Part shown: positions 23,800 through 33,863 of the stretch, one piece after another
How the letters are laid out: every line of letters begins with the position of its first letter
Numbering within the stretch: the stretch's first letter is position 1
Assembly: GCA_948567375.1 (NCBI GenBank)
Contig: OX419761.1
Span: 560,501 to 624,500, forward strand
Direction: 5' to 3'
DNA from: Lunularia cruciata
Lineage: Eukaryota > Streptophyta > Marchantiopsida > Lunulariales > Lunulariaceae
Length of the DNA: 64,000 nucleotides
Position numbers and translations under genes: made by a program
The notes under the pieces: generated by a model
Told to the model about the DNA's origin: nothing
The model's database searches: none
Seen by the model: the letters and a program-made list of their open reading frames with translations, nothing else

Positions 23800-24408
23800 A
23801 GTGTTGTGAAGTAGTGCTTGTCGCTTGAGCTTGATTCTGAGTATCAACTTTGCAATTGTGTTTGTGAGTGTGTGGAGAAATTTGAAGTGCAAGTCAATGT
23901 GCTTGTTGGATGTTGGATTCCACAGCCTTGATCTTCATTCTGTGTGTTTGATCCTAAGTGAAGTGCAATCAAAGCAATGCCTTGAGAGATCTGAGAGGAA
24001 TTGTAGTGTTGGTAGTATTCTGCATTTGTGAGTGCAGTGCAAAGTTGATGTGAAGCAATTTTTGATCGAGGAAGTTGTGCCTTCAGTGGAGGGGTGGAAC
24101 ACAATTCTGAGGCGAAGTCGTTTTGCAGTGAAGTGCCGTTTTTGGGAGAGCCTGAATCATCACAATCAAGATTGTTTAGAAAGCTTGGATGGAGTTGTGA
24201 TTATGGAGTGTGAATTTGTGACAAGGTTGCAAATCAGTGCTTGTTACTCTCTTTTGGGTGTGGTTTCTACTTGAGAGATTAAAGATGCAACCAAGAAGAA
24301 CTAAATTGTTACTTTGCTTTGTATTTGACCAATTCTGACTCGTATCTCTGCAGGAACAAACTTTACTTACCCAATTACCACAAAAGTGATATTTGCCGGG
24401 TTGTCACA
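23800..24408 (+). other. Conserved non-coding tail of the LTR (probable R-U5)
   Basis: Blocks such as GATCTTCATTCTGTGTGTTT, GTGCCTTCAGTGGAGGGGTG, GAACACAATTCTGAGG, GACCAATTCTGACTCGTATC and AAAAGTGATATTTGCCGGG are nearly unchanged across all five LTR copies, although the gene between them has diverged strongly between subfamilies. This is where the start of the genomic RNA, polyadenylation and leader signals would be expected. Confidence 0.55.
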
Positions 24409-25135
24409 GCTATGAGAGGCTACAAAGGCCTAGAAGGGCCAACAAGCCAGCTTGCTGGCATGAGGCTAGCTAGTTTAGAGTAGATCTTGGTCATTGGTTG
24501 GCAAAATCTGCCTTTCTTGCTAGATTGTGTGCAACAGGGTATGACTCCTAGATCTCTTGTTCCTAGACTGGTGCCCTAGCGAACTGGTCCACCCTCACTT
24601 GTTGTCATAGTGACTGTGCCACTACTATCTATACACATGTAGCTTTGGCTAGGAGACGCAGTTTGATCCCATTCTTGGTGATACTGGTAGCTTAGGACTT
24701 AGATACAAACGTCTCTTATGTCAAATGCCAAATGGTGGCCGAGTCAGTCCCGTGTTGTGTTATGAGATAGAGGGTTTTCATTTAGATTTCATGTGATTGG
24801 ATCCCCTCCATTCTATGCTTCCTATTTGTGCACCACGTTTGTGTAAGGTGCCTTGACTTTTGAGCGTTGGTGCTCTGGTGTGCTCTCGGTGGTGAGGCTG
24901 GAGTGATGACCAGTTAGACTACCTTTGTTTCTCTCCGGTGAGGCAGGAAGTGATGACCTGTAGACCATGAGAGTGCGTGTTATGATGGCAGGTTACAGGT
25001 TGCACTTTCACCTAGTGTAGTTATCTCAGTTAGAGTTACATTAGTGGATGGTGCTTAGTTGGTGTTGGCACTTGCGGTTGCGACTTGCGGTTGCAATTGG
25101 TAGTTCGGGTTTGTTGTTGCGGTTACTTTGTCACA

Positions 25136-26410
25136 ATGGAGTTCTTTGGAGATTCCAAAGGAGTTAGCCCTACAATACACAGTGGGTTTACTCGGAGTGG
25201 TGCTCGGTATCAACTTGTATCTCATGTCCCAGTGAGGGAGGAGATTGACTTTGAGTTGGAGTTCGACACAGGAGTTGATTCAATTGAGAGTGCACTTGGT
25301 GTGTCTGCACCGTTGTTGTGGGACATGGACAAGATCTATGAGGCCTCCAAAGGCCCTAGGCGTTACTCTGGTATTGTGGGTACCATTGAGTTAGATGACT
25401 TCATCCAAGAGTTTGATAGTTGGTGTGATCTGTATCAAATACGGAGCCTGACTTTGTTTACACCCTTCATGGCATGGAAGGGGTCATTTCAGCATCTAGA
25501 GGGTTCGCTGATGGATGACTACCATGAGTTTAGGAGAGCTCATTTGGAGGAGATTGAGTTATGGAGACCGTATTGGTCTCTAAACTATATCTCCATCACT
25601 TCAGGCTCGGTGGCCAGGAGTAGATCGGCTGTACCTACAAGTCTAGCTCAAGTAGTGTGGGTGGAGCTAGTGGAGGTGCACTAGCTGGAGATAGTGCTAC
25701 TACAAGTGGAGGTACCGCTGCAGGAGGTGGTGTGGTACTGGGTTTAACCCCATGGTGGAGTTCTTCCTATGTTTGAGGCAGAACTACCAGGGAGTGCGGA
25801 TTGACAAGCTGAGGAGCTTGCAAGAGTTCCAGCGGAAGGCTGGAGAGAGCCTATGCGAGGCATACACTCGCATGAGGTGGCTGATCAGTTTCTCTCAGGG
25901 AGTTACTGAGGCCCAAGCAGTCCAATTTTGGTATGGGATACTGGACAGGGAGTTGTGACGTAGAGTTTGTGATGCTACGTTGTTGTAGGCTACTTCGCCC
26001 ACTTTGGCTGTAGTCTTTGGTTTGGCTGAGCGTATTGAGCTCAACATGGTAGAGGAGAGAGTGGTGACATTTTGATTTGGTAGGGAGACCTCATCCACGG
26101 CTATAACTTCTTCTAGAGTGCAATAGAGTGCACCACGCTCAGTTGGTTTTTGAGGACAGGTGGGACAGCCTAGATCCTATGGAGCAAGTGGAGGGCCTAG
26201 TGGAGTTAGACCCTTACCCTCATTTTTGGGTCAACAATATCCAATGAGTGGTGGTGTTGCTTGTTGGACTTGTGGTGGACCTCACCATAGGAGAGAGTGT
26301 ACTCAGGGTAGTGGACCTGATACCTTGGGTGCATCACAGCCAGCACAGAGGTAGTGTGAGCACTGCCACAGATTTGGTCACACTAGTGACCAGTGTTTTG
26401 ACCTACACCC
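25136..26410 (+). pseudogene. Gag of element M1 with two zinc knuckles
   Basis: The start is placed at the ATG giving MEFFGDSKGVSP, shared with M2 (MKFFGDSKGDSP). The capsid-type region contains WDMDKIYEASKGPRRYSG, DDFIQEFDSWCDLYQIRSL, PFMAWKGSFQHLEG and, after a frameshift near 25640, NPMVEFFLCLRQNYQGV and LREFQR-like sequence. Two nucleocapsid knuckles follow: CWTCGGPHHRREC (Cx2Cx3Hx4C) and CEHCHRFGHTSDQC (Cx2Cx4Hx4C), then a Gly/Arg-rich stretch (HGGRGGRGSGRRSTPRGG). It would package RNA in virus-like particles. Multiple stops are present. Confidence 0.8.
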
Positions 26411-26419
26411 AAAGTTACA

Positions 26420-27290
26420 GAGTAGTAGAGCTGCTATGGCTGGTAGTAGAGGAGCTCCAGTTCATGGAGGACGAGGTGGTAGAGGTAGTGGTAGAAGATC
26501 TACACCTAGAGGGGGTGTAGTACCTGCCCTTACTTCTGACACAACTATAGCTACTTGGATTGAGCAGTTGGAGCAGAGATTGGCTAGTATGGCTATTGCT
26601 CAAAGGAGAGAGATTTGGGTGCTGAGGCTTCCACCTCATATGCTAGTGATAGAGATGCTTTGGACTTCATGTGCAGAGCAGCATAGGTGGATGCATCTGC
26701 AGTAGTAACTAGGAGTGCAATATGTGCTCCAGAGCCTAGAGAAGCATTAGTGGAGTTGGACCCACAGAGAGGAGAGGTTGGGAGACAGGTTAGACTTCCC
26801 CAATCTTTCATGCTATCTAAGGCATTGCAGACAACATCCATGGTTCCTAGATGTCCCATTGCAAGTGTGGTAGGTGGTGATGGAGTACATGATGGACTAC
26901 CTACTGGTCAGCCACCTGCTACTACACAAACTGAGTCTAGCATGATGTTGGGGGCGGTTCAGCTGATTATGCGGCATCCTTTGTTTTTAGCCAGTGACAT
27001 GTTTACATTGGGAGTTGACCCATCCCCAGTGTTCTGGTTGGCTGCCATGCTGTGTGAGGGTAGGGATGGTGCAATTCCTACTACTAGAGCAGAGGTGGTT
27101 GGTAGTGGAGCTGACTTGGTTGAGGAGCATGGGATCCGTTCAGCGACCAGTGGTTTATGGCAGGCAGCAGCGGCTAGATTGGAGGAGTTGCCAGCTAGAC
27201 TGGCCTTTGAGAGAGCACGGTTCACACCTAATATTGTCCTATTGGATAACCAGAGGGGGATTTTTTTGTTTGGTAGGACCTTTAGGGACG
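26420..27290 (+). pseudogene. Gag-protease linker region of M1
   Basis: Open for 213 codons at 26687-27328. It contains ADLVEEHGIRSATSGLW, ARLEELPARLAFERARFTPN and IVLLDNQRGIFLFGR just before the protease. M2 keeps a degenerate version (EELPTRQAFERAHF). It has no domain I can name and is probably a polyprotein segment peculiar to this lineage. Confidence 0.6.
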
Positions 27291-27660
27291 GTCTATACAC
27301 CAAAGAGAGTCTTGTTAGACTCTGGTGAGCAGCCCCTTATGTTGGGGAAGGCTGCAGTTGTTGGTCTGGAGTTACGGAAGACCAATGTGGAGAGGTGTCC
27401 ATTTCAGATCCAAACATCTCTAGGTGGTGGTTCGACATAGTACATCACACGTGGAGAGCTTGTTGTCCAGGTTCAGCCTGGTCATCCGACTGATAGCTTG
27501 GTGGTGAGAGCTCAGGCTATTGCGACAATAGCTGAGTCATATGATGTGCTAGTTGGGGGAGCAGTGTTATACTCCATGGATTTCAGCATTGACTATTGGG
27601 AGGAGACATCTTCTTATAGACCTGGTTGGCAGTCTGGTGAGGGACGGGTATGTCACCTAC
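27291..27660 (+). pseudogene. Retropepsin of M1
   Basis: The active site RVLLDSGEQPLMLG is intact (Asp codon 27318-27320). It continues with NVERCPFQIQTSLGGGS, one TAG stop at 27438, then QAIATIAESYDVLVGGAVLY, the typical end of a retropepsin with its hydrophobic-Gly motif, and YRPGWQSGEGR. The frame continues for another 100 codons towards the methyltransferase. Confidence 0.85.
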
Positions 27661-27979
27661 TAGTACGCTTCAGTAGTGGCAGTCTTGGCTCACTACAGTC
27701 CGGGACCATGGCAGCATCAGTTCTAGCTTTCAGTGGTGTAGTTACTTGGCCTGGTGACTTGTTGGAGGGGAACGCCCATGCAAAGGATACTCCAGTACCC
27801 GAGGAGATCACTCGGCTTTGGAGTATGAGTGGGATTGTTATATCCACCTTGAATGTTCCATTGTGGAGTTTAGAGGAGGCATTGCAACAACATGCAGATT
27901 AGTTGGTGCAACAGGCTTGGAGTGGAGCCTTCGTACCATTAGGAGATGAGTGTGAGGATGAGCCTCCAGAGGTGATTGC

Positions 27980-28610
27980 TTTGACACCTTTGGATACACA
28001 CTCATTGCTTGGCAGTATCTAGTAGAGGGGATATGCCTATGGGAGTTGTTTGGTGGGATCAGCACCGGACTAGCTGCGGTCTTATAGGCGGGTATACAAG
28101 TACAGAGGTACTTGTATGTAGAGAGAGATGAGACTGTTAGGCGAGTCTCTCTACATCATGTGGCACACTTGGCCTATCGGTATCCGGAGTTATTATTGAT
28201 GTCAACAGTCAGAGGTTACCAAAAGGCCCTACTAGGAGACATTTCCTTACTGGGGGTGCATGACCTAGAGAGACATGGGCCTATTCACTTGGTGATTTCT
28301 GGATGGCCATGTCAGGGACATACACGTGCCGGTAGAGGATTAGGTCTTCAGGATCCTCATTTTGGTGTGTCTTGGGAGATGTTATGGATATATATACTAC
28401 GACATCCCCAGGTTCATCAGTCTATTTCTCCAGCTTACCTTTTGGAGAACGTTCCTTTGATGGGTGATTCTCGCACCAGAGTGGTGGCGAGTACACATCA
28501 GGTCCATTCTTGGATGGGACCTGCTGTATTGTTAGATGCAGCCAGAGTGGGATCATGAGCTCATTGTCTTTGTCTTTGGTGGACAAATCTCTTACCCAGA
28601 GACGTTCTAC
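27980..28610 (+). pseudogene. C5-cytosine DNA methyltransferase domain in M1
   Basis: Motif I (SAM binding) reads CLWELFGGISTGLAAVL, followed by AGIQVQRYLYVERDETVRRV. Motif IV reads HLVISGWPCQGHTRAGRGLG with the catalytic Cys at codon 28310-28312. Motif VI reads AYLLENVPLMGD. Motif VIII is the region around VHSWMGPAVLLDAARVGS and, after a TGA stop, AHCLCLWWTNL, where the usual arginines look mutated to Cys. Stops are few (TAG at about 28085, TGA at 28556). A one-base deletion near 28000 separates it from the protease frame; M2 lacks the deletion. The active enzyme would have transferred methyl groups to cytosine C5. No N-terminal chromatin-reading domain is seen. Confidence 0.88.
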
Positions 28611-29424
28611 AGTGCGCTTAAGATGGGATTCTGTGACTTGACCACATCCTTGTTGATGATATCTTGGATGTTGGGGGTCAGTCTCAAACAATGGTAGTGG
28701 CTGATAGGTCACCTATGGCAGTGGTGAACCTAGTTGGATAGCCTAGAGCTGCATTTCCCACACTCATGAGTTTCCCAAGCTCTCATGCTTTTTGAGAGGG
28801 AAGACCTGGATTGTTTGGGACTCATAGTTACAATAGTTGGTGGAGCCCAACGTTGATGAGAGAGAGTGGGTGATGGATTTTTGTACCGATATTACCGTTG
28901 TTCTGGCAGTGTCAGAGGCATCCAGACGTCAAGTGTTAGGTTAGGCTATGGACTTGAACTATTTGACCTGGATTGTGAGCCTTGGCTTGGCAGAGTAGCG
29001 TAGGATGTGCTTGATAGGCATCACCACTCGGACACTTGTGAGCCCTGTGCCTATCAAGACAATTTAGGCACATACTGGGAGCAATGGACCAAGTGGACAT
29101 GGTATTCTTGGGACACATCCAATAGCTATTAGGGAGAGTGGTCTACTTGGAGTCCATCCAGGTGAGCGTGGGCTACTTGGATTACACCCTTGGTCCACAT
29201 GGGATGCAGCCAAAGGACGTGTGGAGCTTGCAGCCAGAGTGGAGGGAGTTTTTTGCACAGAGGTTGGGACCTCTAGTGGTCGGGAGCATGACACTATTGC
29301 TCCCAAGGGCCTAGTGTAGCAGCCAGTCAGTATGTCTTCCACTCCTACTATAGTTACACAGGATACTTGGTGCCAGATCTTGGACCCAAGCTTCTTGGAG
29401 AGGAAAGACGGAGGGTTTAGAGGT
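28611..29424 (+). other. Methyltransferase-RT linker of M1, decayed
   Basis: No open frame longer than about 60 codons supports a domain. The segment should encode the C-terminal (target-recognition) part of the methyltransferase and the protease-resistant link to RT. It shows many stops and is probably pseudogenic coding sequence. Confidence 0.4.
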
Positions 29425-29748
29425 TCTTGAGGAGTCACACGAGTTGTTTTGCCTTTAGTATGAAGGATTTGGATGCTCTAAAGGGACATGGTATACGGAT
29501 TGAGCTGACTAACGACACACTAGTTTTCCGACATCCTTATTAATATAGTGAGATGGAGAGGACATTGGTTTAGAGCCGGAGTAGTGACCTTTTTGAAGCT
29601 GGTTTGGTGGAGATTTCACATGGAGAGTATGCATCAGCGACAGTGATGCCAGCCAAAAAAGGATATCCATGGCAACTATATAGAAAGGTGGATGTGTAGA
29701 GATTACCGTCCTATCAACCAATAGACCAGGGCTGATTGGTATGCCATG
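29425..29748 (+). pseudogene. N-terminal part of M1 reverse transcriptase
   Basis: Translation gives SCFAFSMKDLDALKGHGIRI, DTLVFRHPY, LFEAGLVEISHGEYASATVM and PAKKGYPW, matching the segment before RT fingers in this gypsy lineage. It then has a CRDYRPIN-like stretch shifted in frame. The sequence is cut at CCATG (29744-29748), the target site of element H, and resumes at 35392. Confidence 0.8.
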
Positions 29749-30171
29749 TGTAAAAGACCTAAACCAAGGAGAGAAATAGGAGAATGGAAGCTCATATTGG
29801 GACACTTGAATGAGGGAAAACTCCAAATGCCTAGCATGAGCTTCGGCCTTGGTATTTATAGGTAGCATACAAGACCCTTGAAGCTTCTCAAGAAGTTTCC
29901 TTGAGCCGCTTTCTTGGAGTGCAAGCCAAGTTAACTAGGAAGCTTCTCAAGAAGCTTCCTTCTAGAAGCCGCCTACTTGGCGTGCAAGCTAAGCTAGTTA
30001 GAAGCTTCTAGAAGCTTCCTTCTAGAAGCTACTTGCTTAGGGCGCAAGTTAACTAGTTGGGAAGCTTCCTAAGAAGCTTCTTAGATGCTTCTAGAATATT
30101 CTAGGCTATTTTGTCTTATTCTCTACTTCGTAAGCCCGACTAACTTTGTCACTAAACTCCATATTGTTACA
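29749..30171 (-). repeat. Element H 3' LTR
   Basis: The LTR is bounded by TGTAAAAGAC at the left and ATTGTTACA at the right, as on the plus strand. It is 423 bp and 99.1% identical to its partner. U3 lies on the right half; a TATAAATA-type box is at about 29852-29861 (minus strand). Confidence 0.97.
29880..30101 (-). promoter_or_regulatory. Heat-shock-element array in the 3' LTR U3
   Basis: Alternating GAA and TTC triplets with 2-base gaps form perfect HSE-like modules. GAAGCTTCTAGAAGCTTC at 30001-30018 has four units, and TTCTAGAATATTC at 30089-30101 has three. Further modules lie at 29880-29898, 29939-29970 and 30061-30080. These sit in three to four ~60-80-bp internal repeats that also share GCGCAAGTTAACTAG or GTGCAAGC-like words. 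The array ends about 20 bp upstream of the TATA box. Binding by heat-shock factors is inferred. Confidence 0.75.
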
Positions 30172-30185
30172 TATTCCCCCGCCGC
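30172..30185 (-). other. Element H polypurine tract
   Basis: The minus strand reads GCGGCGGGGGAATA immediately before the 3' LTR, the position from which plus-strand DNA synthesis primes. Confidence 0.8.
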
Positions 30186-31608
30186 TAGTTGGTGACGTCC
30201 TCGTCGCCAGTGAAGCTTCAAATTCCTTGATGGCCAGCTGTGCATTCTGGAGGTGAGAAAGAGGTTCCCATGTAGCATCATGAAGGGGATACCCTTTCCA
30301 AAGGACCTTGTACTCCGTATGTTGGTGACGGCCTCGTTGAATATGGCGACGCGCAAGGATACGATCAACTTCGTACTCCTCATGATCATTGATAGGGACA
30401 GGAAGAGGGAGAGGTTGGACTCGAGAGGAAAAGGAAGAAGGGTTAGGAACAAAGGGTTTCAACTTGTAAATATGAAAGACAGGATGGATACGCATGTGAC
30501 AAGGTAAGGCAAGACGATAAGCAACAGGAGAGATAATGTGGGTGATATCAAAGGGTCCTATCCAATTAGGAGCAAGTTTACAAACTTGGGTATCAAGTGG
30601 GAGAGGGAGGTTACTAGAGGATAGCATGACTTTATCACCAACTTCAAAGGTGAGATCACGACGATGATGGTCTGCATATTGTTTTTGGCAATTTTGAGCA
30701 ACAAGGAGGTGAGATTTGGCTTGTTGGAGAGATGGGGATATAGTGGTCAAGAATGTAGAAGTATGAGGAACCTGAGAGGGAGGGGGAGCAAGAAGAGAAG
30801 CTGGAACAAGCGGATCTTGGCCAAAATTGAGAAAGAAGGGAGAAAATCCAGTGCTTGCCTGTTTGGAATTGTTGTAGGCAAATTCTGCAGCTGCAAGACA
30901 TTCATCCCAGTTGGTATGGTGGACATTGACAAAGGCCCGCAACATATCCTCCAATGTACGATTGGCGCGTTTGGTTTGTCCATCAGTTTGAGGATGATAG
31001 GCCGTGGACAAAGCAAGCTTGGTGCCGAGTATCTGGAAGAGTGCTTGCCAAAACTTCCCGGTAAATCAAGGATCACGGTCGGAGATGAGTACATGTGGCA
31101 TCCCATGATGCTTGAAGACATTGTCGAAGTAGATTTGTGCTAAGGTTGGAGCATCCACGGTATCACAGGTTGGTGCCAAGTGGATTTGCTTACTAAGCTT
31201 ATCCACAAACACCACAATTGCGGTGTGTCCTTGTTTTGTCTTTGGCAAGGATGTGATGAGATCCAAGCTCACATGCTCCCAACGAGCGGATAGAATGGCG
31301 AGTGGTTGAAGGAGTCCACTCGGCTTCTGGTTGCTGGCCTTGTTCCGTTGGCAACTCTCACATGATCGAACAAAGTCTCGAACATCTCGTGTCATGTTGG
31401 GCCACCACCATTGGCGTTGGAGGGTGCCCAAGGTCTTGTCCACTCCCATGTGACCAGCTATTGGTAAATCATGGGCTTCTTGAAGGCGCATAAGTCGAAG
31501 ATCACCTCTGGTTGGAACATAGATCTGGTCTGCATGGAATAAAAGGCCTTCCTTGAAGGAGAAGGTGTTGTATTCCTTGTCGCGTGCTGTTAGACGACCG
31601 TGTACCAT
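30175..31608 (-). pseudogene. Element H integrase with chromodomain
   Basis: The zinc domain is intact (HMGVDKTLGTLQRQWWWPNM; CESCQRNKAS). The first Asp lies in SLDLITSLPKTKQG and the second in VLISDRDP. The third acidic residue, 35 residues on, is Lys: GQTKRAN instead of GQTERAN (codon AAA at 30970-30972). A CGA-to-TGA type stop follows RDP at about 31064. After the core come FFLNFGQDPLVP and, at about 30390-30205, the chromodomain (EEYEVDRILARRHIQRG; EYKVLWKGYPLHDATWEPLS). It would integrate cDNA into heterochromatin, but this copy should be catalytically dead. The frame runs on into the LTR. Confidence 0.9.
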
Positions 31609-33291
31609 TTGGAAGAAGGGATCTTGCTATAGGGCTAACCGAAACTTGTTATGAACCTTGGGATCAATTGACACCGTCGTAATTGCTGCCGCGATGAGAG
31701 GAAGAGACTTCAAATCAGGTTGTCGTGATAGAGCATCAGGGATGACATGGAACCGACCTGGTTTGTACTCAAGTTTGATATCGAACAATTGGAGTTGCTC
31801 TTCCCATCGATGATGTCAACTCTTCATGTGCTCTAGGTGTAAGGTCTGCAACAATGGCTTGTGATCAGTTCGCATGATCACTTGTTTCCCCAAGAGATAA
31901 TGCCTCCATACCTTGGTGGCATATACCATTGCAAGTTGTTCCTGATCTCGAGCAGAGTAATTTCTTTCAGCTGTATTTAGTCGGCGAGACACAAAGGCAA
32001 TAGGATGTAGTCCATCTGGAAATTCTTGTTGCAACACTGCTCCAATTGCGAAGTTAGAAGCATCAAAATCAACCACACAAGGTAGTTGAGGATCATATGG
32101 TTGAAGAATGGGTCTTGAAGACACCATATGCTTTAACTTCTGGAATGCTTCTTCATGCTTGGTGGTCCATTGGAAGCTCGAGTTCTTTCCCAAGAGGTCA
32201 GTCAATGGTGCAGCCACGTGAGCATAATAGTGGATGAACCGTCGGTAAAAATTGGCCAATCCGTTGAACGCTCGTACTTCGATAGCATCCTTTGGGGTAG
32301 GCCAATCAGTAATGGCCTTGATCTTCTCTTCTTCCATCTTGATCCCCTCAGATGAGATCTTATGACCCAAGAAGGTAACCTCCTTCTGCCAAAAAGCACA
32401 CTTTGACTTCTTGCAGTAAAATTTCCACTGTCGTAGTCGTCTTAGGACTTCTCGCACATGATTCATGTGTTCTGCCTCTGTCTTACTATAGATTAAGATA
32501 TCATCTAAGAACACTACCACAGACTGATCCAATAGCCCCTCCAACACCCGATGCATCTGATCCATGAAGACTACTGGAGCATTAGTGAGTCCGAAAGGTA
32601 GAACCCTCCACTCAAAATGTCCATACCTTGTACGAAAGGCAGTCTTTTTCACGTCCTCTCCTTCAATAGAAATTTGCCAATAGCCGCTACAAAGATCTAG
32701 CTTGGAAAAGTATCGTGCTCCACTTAATTGATCAAGCAAGTCATCAATCCGAGGCAAGGGATATGCATTCTTCACGGTTTGCTTATTGAGCCCACGGTAA
32801 TCAATACAGAAACGAAGTCCTCCATCCTTCTTTAAAACAAATAGTACCGGTGCTCCCCAAGGGGAGGTACTATGTCGTATGAAATCCTTCTCCAACAACT
32901 CTGTAAGTGTTGTTTGCAACTCCTCCAACTCCTTTGGTGAGAGCTGATAGATTGGTCTACTCACTGGAGTACTCCTTGGCAATAACTCGATCTTGAAGGG
33001 CATACCTCGATCAGAGGGTAATCCCTTTGGCAGATCATCCGGAAATACATCTGCAAACTCTTGAACTATCCGATCAACCGTCGCTTGATGTGGCACTTGG
33101 CCCTCCTCAGATTGTTCTTGTGCAATCGGCTTGATCCACACCGCGAATACAGACTTATCTTCCTCCAAAGCTTGCTCTATGGCTGCTTCATTAACAAACT
33201 TCCCTTCTAGGGACTCATCTCTCTTCCGAGCTTGCTCCATGGTTGCCTTCTTGGCAAACTTCCCATCTTGGGACTCATCTCCCTTCCAGAT
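31609..33291 (-). pseudogene. Element H reverse transcriptase and RNase H
   Basis: An open frame of 474 codons (33240-31816) shows [41 protein letters not shown], the catalytic [13 protein letters not shown] (both Asp present), [13 protein letters not shown] and RNase H starting [20 protein letters not shown] with [14 protein letters not shown] stop (probably from CGA) ends it after LEHMKS, and the remaining RNase H-integrase linker is in the same frame with one TAG near 31630. It is the best-preserved RT in the window. Confidence 0.92.
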
Positions 33292-33771
33292 TCACTCTAT
33301 GGCTACCTTCTCGACAAACTTCCCATCTTGGGACTGACTATTCTTAGGTGTCTTACTCAGAGGTGCCAGACAACCTAATCGGAAATTCCTACCTTGGTGT
33401 TGTACTTGAATTTGGTGTCGGGTCCAATCAAATTGAACCTTATGACATTCAAGCCAAGGTAGACCCAGAATGATATCATAGTGTAGAGGTGCCACTACAA
33501 ACCTCATACACTCCAAATACTCCTTCCCAATCTTGAAGGTAACAGGATGCAAGGTGCGGAATGCAGAACCCTTTCTACCATCCGCCATCATCAAACTACT
33601 TCCAATCACTGGCTTGATAGGAATACTCAATTCCTTTGCTACTTGCATAGACATGCAATTCTCTGAACTTCCAAAATCAACCAAAATTCTACAACCCCGA
33701 TTAGATATCATACCTTGCAAGTGAAGCAAACTTGCATAGGTCGAGCCTTCAATCCCATTGGAACTAATCAA
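33292..33771 (-). pseudogene. Element H retropepsin
   Basis: The core reads GCRILVDFGSSENCMSMQ. The active-site triplet is D-F-G where D-S-G or D-T-G is required. It continues with HYDIILGLPWLECHKVQFDW, the normal C-terminal end. The protease and pol share one frame, while gag is in another, with the shift near 33795 (CCCAGTAGGAG). That may be a simple indel or a recoding site; I cannot decide. Confidence 0.85.
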
Positions 33772-33863
33772 GCTCCCAGTAGGCGGCTCGAAATCTCCTA
33801 CTGGGATTCCTCATTTCCCTGATCATTCCGCTCCACAACCTCCACTTGGGCAACTTGTCGAGG

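Larger units (their letters stand above)
20645..24408 (+). mobile_element. Solo LTR A1 (3,764 bp) with a perfect GCTAT target duplication
   Basis: The element begins TGTGGTGCCCACA and ends GCCGGGTTGTCACA, with inverted termini TGTG...CACA. It is flanked by GCTAT on both sides (20640-20644 and 24409-24413). No PBS, gag or pol follows the right end, so this is one LTR left by recombination between two. The same termini flank the tRNA-Asp-like PBS in element F (57.6 kb) and the polypurine tract in element R (50.44 kb), which proves that this is an LTR. It contains a long reading frame and two candidate TATA boxes. Confidence 0.95.

Noticed and set aside
28112-28558. Methyltransferase as an independent host gene or bacterial contamination
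   Set aside because: It occurs twice in the same place of two gypsy polyproteins, in frame with the protease in M2.
29880-30101. HindIII-like palindromes as a cloning artefact
   Set aside because: The AAGCTT words occur within GAA/TTC arrays, identically placed in both LTRs of a natural insertion with a target duplication.
33790-33805. Programmed frameshift between gag and protease of element H
   Set aside because: Only one copy is available and the element has other indels and stops; a simple indel explains it equally well.
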